This document shows positions 6,001-10,305 of a stretch of 10,305 nt of DNA, piece by piece (within the stretch, counting starts at the first letter, position 1; each line of letters opens with the position of its first letter). The notes under the pieces were generated by a model. That model did not search any database and had not been told where the DNA came from. It saw only the letters and a list, made by a program, of their open reading frames with translations. The DNA is from Eubacteriales bacterium (GTDB lineage Bacteria; Bacillota_A; Clostridia; Christensenellales; Aristaeellaceae), in contig JAQUXV010000069.1 of NCBI GenBank assembly GCA_028692205.1, positions 1 to 10,305 of the forward strand, in the 5' to 3' direction. The translations under genes and the position numbers were made by a program.

Positions 6001-6354
6001 ATGATTGCGAAGGTTCACGTAAAGAAGAACGATCAGGTCGTTGTCATCTCCGGGCCAGACGGCATTAAGGGCAAACAGGGCAAGGTGCTTAACGTATTCC
6101 CCAAAACCGGCAAGGTAATGGTGGAAGGCGTTGCGTACGTCAGCAAGCACCGGAAATCCCGTCGGCAGGATATGCCCGGCGGAATCTACCAGAAGGAACG
6201 CGCCCTGGATGCGTCCAACGTAATGCTCGTTTGCCCCAAGTGCGGCAAAGCGACCCGTACCGGTCACAAAACCGTCCAATTCGAAAACGAAAAGGGCGAA
6301 ACCGATTACAAAAACGTCCGTGTCTGCAAACGCTGCGGCGCGGAAATCGAGTAA
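6001..6354 (+). CDS. rplX: 50S ribosomal protein L24, zinc-ribbon (C+) form
   Basis: L24, 117 residues, a little longer than the common 101-108. It is one of the two initiators of 50S assembly and lies near the tunnel exit. The KOW domain is at the N-terminus (VISGPDGIKGKQGKVLNVFP, residues 15-34). The C-terminal half carries C78-P-K-C81 and C109-K-R-C112, a zinc-ribbon-like pair of CxxC knuckles that many bacteria, such as Bacillus, have lost. The 27 residues between the knuckles include an acidic stretch (NEKGETDYKN) that explains the extra length. Zinc binding is inferred from the cysteines. It is preceded by TGGAGGA 7 nt before the ATG and lies 14 bp after rplN. Confidence 0.96.
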   Translation: MIAKVHVKKNDQVVVISGPDGIKGKQGKVLNVFPKTGKVMVEGVAYVSKHRKSRRQDMPGGIYQKERALDASNVMLVCPKCGKATRTGHKTVQFENEKGETDYKNVRVCKRCGAEIE

Positions 6355-6369
6355 GGGAGGTACGGCGAA

Positions 6370-6912
6370 ATGGCGACCCGCATTAAGGAGAAGTACCAGA
6401 ACGAAGCCGTACCTGCTCTGAAGCAGAAATTCGGCTACGAAAATGTCATGCAGATCCCCCGGCTCCATAAAGTGATTATCAACATGGGGCTTGGCGATTG
6501 CAAGGATAACCCCAAGAGCCTCGAAATTGCCGTGGACGAGCTGGCGCAGATCAGCGGCCAGAAGCCCATGGTGACCAAGGCCCGCAAATCCATCGCAAAC
6601 TTCAAGGTTCGCGAAGGCATGAGCGTGGGTGCGAAGGTAACGCTTCGCGGCCAGCGCATGGACGAATTTATTGACAAGCTTTTCAACATCGCCCTGCCGC
6701 GCGTGCGCGACTTCCGCGGCGTGAGCGCCAAGGCCTTCGACGGCCGCGGCAACTACGCTCTGGGTTTGCGCGAGCAGCTGATCTTCCCCGAGATCGATTA
6801 CGATAAGGTGGACAAGATTCGCGGCATGGAGATTATTTTCGTCACCTCGGCCAAAACCGACGAGGAATGCAAGGAACTGCTCCGCCTCCTCGGGATGCCG
6901 TACGCTCAGTAA
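6370..6912 (+). CDS. rplE: 50S ribosomal protein L5
   Basis: L5, 180 residues, normal length. It binds 5S rRNA with L18, sits in the central protuberance and contacts the P-site tRNA. It reads [15 protein letters not shown], later [20 protein letters not shown], then [20 protein letters not shown] and [20 protein letters not shown], the core L5 signatures. GGGAGG (6355-6360), directly after the rplX stop, serves as SD 9 nt from the ATG. In E. coli, S8 represses the spc operon by binding mRNA around the start of this gene; I could not recognise that site by eye here. Confidence 0.98.
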   Translation: MATRIKEKYQNEAVPALKQKFGYENVMQIPRLHKVIINMGLGDCKDNPKSLEIAVDELAQISGQKPMVTKARKSIANFKVREGMSVGAKVTLRGQRMDEFIDKLFNIALPRVRDFRGVSAKAFDGRGNYALGLREQLIFPEIDYDKVDKIRGMEIIFVTSAKTDEECKELLRLLGMPYAQ

Positions 6913-6933
6913 AGCTGGAAGGGAGAAAAAACC

Positions 6934-7119
6934 GTGGCTAAAACTAGTATGAAAATCAAGCAGGCAAGGGCCCCCAAGTTCTCCACTCGGGCTTACACGC
7001 GCTGCCGTTTGTGCGGACGTCCGCACTCGGTGCTCCGCAAGTATGGCATCTGCCGCATCTGCTTCCGGGAACTGGCTTACAAAGGGGAAATCCCCGGCGT
7101 ACGCAAGGCCAGCTGGTAA
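6934..7119 (+). CDS. rpsZ: 30S ribosomal protein S14, type Z
   Basis: Short zinc-type S14, 61 residues, the standard length for this type against about 100 for the zinc-free form. It helps assemble the 30S head. Four cysteines form C24-R-L-C27 and C40-R-I-C43, the zinc site, and the C-terminus IPGVRKASW is diagnostic. The start codon is GTG, the only non-ATG start in the cluster, with AAGGGAG (6919-6925) 8 nt upstream; the internal ATG at residue 6 would truncate the conserved N-terminus. In Bacillus a zinc-free paralogue replaces this protein under zinc starvation; no such copy lies in this window. Confidence 0.97.
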   Translation: MAKTSMKIKQARAPKFSTRAYTRCRLCGRPHSVLRKYGICRICFRELAYKGEIPGVRKASW

Positions 7120-7147
7120 GCGGGAAAGAACGGAAGGAGGTTCTATC

Positions 7148-7546
7148 ATGGTAATGAACGATCCCATCGCCGATATGCTGACCCGCATCCGCAACGCCCA
7201 GGTGGCCAAGCACGATACGGTCGTCCTTCCCGCAAGCAACGCCAAAAAGGCGATCGCAAAGATCCTGCTTACGGAAGGCTATGTGAAGAACGTCGATTTC
7301 ATTAACGACGGTCCTCAGGGCAGCATCAAAATTACGTTGAAATACGTCGGCAGCAAGCAACCCGTGATCGCGGGGCTTAAAAAGATCTCCAAACCCGGTC
7401 TTCGCGTTTACGCCAAGAGCGGTGAACTGCCCAAAGTACTGGGCGGACTGGGGATTGCCATCATCTCGACTAGCAAGGGCCTGATGACGGACAAGGAAGC
7501 CCGCAAGCAAATGGTCGGCGGCGAAGTGCTCGCCTACATCTGGTAA
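7148..7546 (+). CDS. rpsH: 30S ribosomal protein S8
   Basis: S8, 132 residues, normal length. It is a primary 16S rRNA binder in the platform and, in E. coli, the translational repressor of the spc operon. It reads [20 protein letters not shown] and ends [19 protein letters not shown] then GGEVLAYIW, the RNA-binding C-terminal domain signature. The start at 7148 has AGGAGG (7135-7140) 7 nt upstream; the frame extends back to 7043, but that overlaps rpsZ and is not family-like. ATG at 7154 is a possible alternative, two codons shorter. Confidence 0.97.
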   Translation: MVMNDPIADMLTRIRNAQVAKHDTVVLPASNAKKAIAKILLTEGYVKNVDFINDGPQGSIKITLKYVGSKQPVIAGLKKISKPGLRVYAKSGELPKVLGGLGIAIISTSKGLMTDKEARKQMVGGEVLAYIW

Positions 7547-7572
7547 CCGACACGCAATGGAGGTGTAAGACA

Positions 7573-8112
7573 ATGTCCCGAATCGGAAAGCTTCCGATCA
7601 CAGTCCCTGCGGGCGTGACGGTCAATGTGGACGAAAACAACACCGTAACGGTGAAAGGCCCCAAGGGCACGTTGATCCAGACGGTCAACCCCGAGATCAC
7701 GCTGAAACAGGAAAACGGCGTCCTGACCCTTACGCGGCCGAGCGACGCTAAACCCCATAAGGCTATGCACGGCCTGTACCGCACGCTGGTGCATAACATG
7801 GTCGTGGGTGTCACCGACGGGTTCTCCAAAACCCTGCAGTTGGTCGGCACCGGCTACCGTGCGCAAGCCGAAGGCACAAAGCTGAACATCAGCATTGGCT
7901 TCTCCCACCCTGTGGTGTTGGAAGCCCCTGAGAATATTCAGTTTGAAACGCCCAACCAGACCACTATCGTGGTTAAGGGCATCAACAAACAGCAGGTTGG
8001 CAACCTTGCCGCCGATATTCGCGCGATCCGCAAACCCGAGCCTTATCTGGGCAAGGGCATTAAGTACGCGGACGAGCATATCCGCCGCAAGGAAGGCAAG
8101 GCCGGCAAATAA
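7573..8112 (+). CDS. rplF: 50S ribosomal protein L6
   Basis: L6, 179 residues, normal length, with two homologous alpha-beta domains. It lies near the factor-binding site at the base of the L7/L12 stalk. It begins MSRIGKLPITVPAGVTVNVD, has the inter-domain segment HGLYRTLVHNMVVGVTDGF then TLQLVGTGYRAQ, and ends IRKPEPYLGKGIKYADEHIR. GGAGGTG (7559-7565) lies 7 nt upstream of the ATG. It is 26 bp after rpsH. Confidence 0.98.
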   Translation: MSRIGKLPITVPAGVTVNVDENNTVTVKGPKGTLIQTVNPEITLKQENGVLTLTRPSDAKPHKAMHGLYRTLVHNMVVGVTDGFSKTLQLVGTGYRAQAEGTKLNISIGFSHPVVLEAPENIQFETPNQTTIVVKGINKQQVGNLAADIRAIRKPEPYLGKGIKYADEHIRRKEGKAGK

Positions 8113-8133
8113 ACGAAAGGGGAATGAACGCAT

Positions 8134-8502
8134 ATGTATAAAATGCGTGATCGCAATGCGGACCGTGTTATCCGCCATGCGCGCGTGCGCAAAAGAATCA
8201 GCGGCACCCCGGAACTGCCGCGCCTTAGCGTGTACCGTAGTCTGAACAACATCTATGCGCAGGTGATCGACGATTCCAAAGGCGTAACGCTTGCGGCTGC
8301 TTCCACTCAGGAAAAAGCGGTGATGGAGCAGATCAAGGACGTTGATAAAAAGGGCGCCGCCAAGATCGTCGGTAAGCTGATCGGCGAGCGTGCGACGGAA
8401 GCGGGCATCAAGCAGGTCGTTTTCGACCGCGGCGGTTATGTATACACCGGCCGCGTCGCCGAACTGGCTGCGGGCGCCCGTGAAGCCGGACTTGATTTCT
8501 AA
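8134..8502 (+). CDS. rplR: 50S ribosomal protein L18
   Basis: L18, 122 residues, typical for Firmicutes. It binds 5S rRNA with L5 in the central protuberance. The basic N-terminus ([20 protein letters not shown]), then [20 protein letters not shown] and [17 protein letters not shown], are diagnostic. The SD is weaker than its neighbours' (AAAGGGGA, 8116-8122, about 11 nt away). A second ATG at 8143 is less likely because it would sit even farther from the SD. The stop is 16 bp ahead of rpsE. Confidence 0.97.
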   Translation: MYKMRDRNADRVIRHARVRKRISGTPELPRLSVYRSLNNIYAQVIDDSKGVTLAAASTQEKAVMEQIKDVDKKGAAKIVGKLIGERATEAGIKQVVFDRGGYVYTGRVAELAAGAREAGLDF

Positions 8503-8518
8503 TAAGGAGGACGAACGC

Positions 8519-9016
8519 ATGCAACGCATGGAACAGGTCAGCGAGTTCAAAGAGAAGCTTGTCGCCATCAACCGTGTTACCAAGGTTGTCAAGGGCGGCC
8601 GTAACTTCCGCTTCGCTGCGCTGGTCGTCGTAGGCGATGAGAAGGGCCGCGTTGGCGCCGGTATTGGAAAAGCCGCGGAAATTTCCGAGGCGATTCGTAA
8701 AGGCGTGGACGACGCGAAAAAAAATCTGGTTACCGTGCCTCTGGCCGGAACCACCATCCCCCACGAAGCTATCGGCTATTTCGGCACTAGCAAAGTGATG
8801 CTGATGCCGGCGCCCGAAGGCACCGGCGTTATCGCCGGCGGCGCGGCTCGCGCTGTGCTGGAGCTGGCGGGCATTAAGGATATCCGCACCAAGTGCTACG
8901 GCACCAACAATCGCATCAACACGGTTAAGTCGACGCTGGAAGGCTTAAGAATTCTGCGTTCGGCCGAACAGGTTGCGAAGCTTCGCGGTAAATCCGTTGA
9001 AGAAATTCTGGGCTAA
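8519..9016 (+). CDS. rpsE: 30S ribosomal protein S5
   Basis: S5, 165 residues, normal length. It acts in decoding accuracy and mRNA unwinding at the 30S entry channel. The dsRNA-binding-like N-terminal domain contains [19 protein letters not shown] (22-40), including the loop whose changes give spectinomycin resistance; it looks wild-type. The C-terminal domain has [17 protein letters not shown] and [20 protein letters not shown]. The start at 8519 has AAGGAGG (8504-8510) 8 nt upstream; the frame opens earlier, at 8390, but inside rplR and without family similarity. Its stop codon is part of the SD of rpmD. Confidence 0.98.
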   Translation: MQRMEQVSEFKEKLVAINRVTKVVKGGRNFRFAALVVVGDEKGRVGAGIGKAAEISEAIRKGVDDAKKNLVTVPLAGTTIPHEAIGYFGTSKVMLMPAPEGTGVIAGGAARAVLELAGIKDIRTKCYGTNNRINTVKSTLEGLRILRSAEQVAKLRGKSVEEILG

Positions 9017-9031
9017 GGAGGACGACGATAA

Positions 9032-9214
9032 ATGAAACTGCAGATTACGCTTAAAAAGTCGCCGATCTCCAGCCTGAAAGTCCATCAGGACACTGTGGCC
9101 GCCCTGGGCCTCCGCAAGGTGGGCCAGACGGTAATCAAGGAAGACAACCCCTGCATCCGCGGGCAAATCTTCCGTGTGCAACACATGATCGACGTTAAAG
9201 AGATTAGCGACTGA
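9032..9214 (+). CDS. rpmD: 50S ribosomal protein L30
   Basis: L30, 60 residues, standard bacterial length. It is a small, late-assembling 50S protein, missing from some lineages. The sequence [20 protein letters not shown], then [20 protein letters not shown] and [12 protein letters not shown], is characteristic. TAAGGAGG (9014-9021) fuses the rpsE stop with the SD, 10 nt ahead of the ATG. Confidence 0.97.
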   Translation: MKLQITLKKSPISSLKVHQDTVAALGLRKVGQTVIKEDNPCIRGQIFRVQHMIDVKEISD

Positions 9215-9228
9215 GGAGGGGATTGCCA

Positions 9229-9669
9229 ATGAAACTGCACGAGTTGCAACCCGCCGCAGGTTCCACCACCGCGCCCCGGCGCCTCGGCAGAGGCGTGGGT
9301 TCCGGATTGGGCAAAACCTCCGGTAAGGGCCACAAAGGCGCCAAAGCCCGCTCCGGTGGCGGCAAGCGCCCCGGGTTTGAAGGCGGCCAGATGCCTCTGT
9401 ACCGCCGCGTGCCGAAACGTGGTTTTTACAACCAGTTTCGCGTTGAATATGCCACTGTAAACGTTGGGAGACTGGAGATCTTTGAAGACGGAACTGTCGT
9501 GACGGCCGAAACGCTCAAGGAAGCCGGCTTGATTTCCAAGGTCATGGACGGCGTAAAGATCCTGGGCAACGGGGAGCTGACCAAGAAGCTCACCGTTAAG
9601 GCCGACAAATTTTCAGACAGTGCGAAAGAGAAGATTGAAGCCCTCGGCGGGAAAGCCGAGGTGAACTAA
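9229..9669 (+). CDS. rplO: 50S ribosomal protein L15
   Basis: L15, 146 residues, normal length. It has a long glycine- and lysine-rich N-terminal extension threading the 50S core and a globular C-terminal domain. The extension is visible as [20 protein letters not shown] (19-38), followed by [20 protein letters not shown] (41-60). The ATG at 9229 is 8 nt after GAGGAGGG (9213-9220) and yields the usual MKLHEL start; a TTG at 9223 is too close to the SD. The last codons carry GAGGTGA (9658-9664), the probable SD of secY, which starts 1 bp after the stop. Confidence 0.97.
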   Translation: MKLHELQPAAGSTTAPRRLGRGVGSGLGKTSGKGHKGAKARSGGGKRPGFEGGQMPLYRRVPKRGFYNQFRVEYATVNVGRLEIFEDGTVVTAETLKEAGLISKVMDGVKILGNGELTKKLTVKADKFSDSAKEKIEALGGKAEVN

Positions 9670-9670
9670 G

Positions 9671-10305
9671 ATGCCCAGGGGAAACAAAAACAATCCCTCG
9701 ATCTGGGAATCGCTGCGCAACGCGTGGAAGGTAGACGACATCCGTAAAAAGCTGATCTACACCTTCATGATGCTGTTGCTCTTCCGCCTGGTGGGCGTAA
9801 TCCTCGCTCCCGGCGTAGATTACAGCCTGGTCCAATCCAAGATGGCGACGAACAACCTGCCGCTGCTGGATCTGGTTAACATGATGACGGGCAACAATTT
9901 CCAGAACATGACCATCATGGCCATGGGCATCACGCCCTACATTAACGCCAGCATCATTATGCAGCTGTTAACCATCGCGATTCCCGCGCTGGAACGGATG
10001 CAGAAGAGCGGGCAGGAGGGCCAGAAGCGCATCGCGCAGATCACCCGTTACGTAACGGTCGGCCTCGCGCTTTTCCAGGCCATCGGCCTGGTGTCCAGCG
10101 TGGGCGTTATCAAGTCCGGCTGGTATAACTACGTGTTGGTCGGCGTCAGCATGGCGGGTGGTTCCGCCCTCGCAATGTGGATTGGCGAGCGTATTACCGA
10201 AAAGGGCATCGGCAACGGCATCAGCTTGCTGATCACCGCCGGTATCGTGAGCAACCTCTTCAACGGTGTTGTCGGTCTGACCGGCGACGCGTTGGGCGCG
10301 GAAAG
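9671..10305 (+). CDS. secY: Preprotein translocase subunit SecY (5' part, cut by window end)
   Basis: The first 211 codons of SecY, roughly half of a protein usually 420-440 residues long. SecY is the membrane channel of the Sec translocon, working with SecE, SecG and SecA and with ribosomes. The N-terminal cytoplasmic stretch ends about residue 25 (VDDIRKK). TM1 is about 27-47 (LIYTFMMLLLFRLVGVILAPG), TM2 carries the hallmark MGITPYINASIIMQLLTIAI (85-104), TM3 follows ITRYVTVGLALFQAIGLVSS (124-143), TM4 is about 153-171, and the ERITEKGIGNGISLLITAGI block (173-192) leads into TM5. The plug region is polar, NMMTGNNFQNM (70-80). It is the first non-ribosomal gene and lies 1 bp after rplO, implying coupling. 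No frameshift is visible. Confidence 0.97.
   Translation, partial: MPRGNKNNPSIWESLRNAWKVDDIRKKLIYTFMMLLLFRLVGVILAPGVDYSLVQSKMATNNLPLLDLVNMMTGNNFQNMTIMAMGITPYINASIIMQLLTIAIPALERMQKSGQEGQKRIAQITRYVTVGLALFQAIGLVSSVGVIKSGWYNYVLVGVSMAGGSALAMWIGERITEKGIGNGISLLITAGIVSNLFNGVVGLTGDALGAE

Noticed and set aside
5842..7245. A 467-codon minus-strand frame across rplN to rpsH
   Set aside because: Antisense shadow of conserved genes with low-complexity Ala/Leu/His/Val composition and no recognisable domain.
7534..8757. A 407-codon minus-strand frame across rplF, rplR and rpsE
   Set aside because: Same reasoning: complementary to conserved codons on the + strand, with no independent coding signal.

Overview
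This window is the core ribosomal-protein locus: the S10 operon joined to the spc operon, all on the + strand. It runs from the 5' leader of rpsJ into the first third of secY. The order is rpsJ, rplC, rplD, rplW, rplB, rpsS, rplV, rpsC, rplP, rpmC, rpsQ, (239-bp gap), rplN, rplX, rplE, rpsZ, rpsH, rplF, rplR, rpsE, rpmD, rplO, secY (cut off by the window end). All 20 r-protein genes are intact and of ordinary length for their families.

Organism: the operon order, the strong AAGGAGG-type Shine-Dalgarno (SD) sequences, the 61-residue zinc-type S14 and a zinc-ribbon L24 point to a Firmicute of class Clostridia. The moderately high GC in third codon positions suggests a high-GC gut-type lineage (Oscillospirales/Christensenellales-like). 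That lineage placement is an inference from sequence style, not a proven assignment.

Layout: bases 1-249 hold a perfect TATAAT box at the very edge, then a leader of about 230 nt with at least five hairpins, one touching the rpsJ SD. Bases 250-5378 are the S10-type block, packed with spacers of about 3-36 bp and two 4-bp ATGA overlaps (rplD/rplW and rplP/rpmC). Bases 5379-5617 are the only large non-coding stretch, lying exactly where E. coli splits its S10 and spc operons, and they are rich in inverted repeats. Bases 5618-9669 are the spc-type block, and 9671-10305 is the start of secY.

Function: the genes supply stoichiometric 30S and 50S proteins, including most of the early 50S core (L2, L3, L4, L5, L22, L23, L24, L29), the decoding and entry-channel proteins S3 and S5, the tunnel-exit proteins L23 and L29, and SecY, the channel that docks at that exit. 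The coding content is ordinary. What deserves a second look is the RNA: the leader and the structured rpsQ-rplN gap, either of which could be a cis-regulatory r-protein binding element. I found no mobile element, CRISPR array, tRNA or foreign gene.
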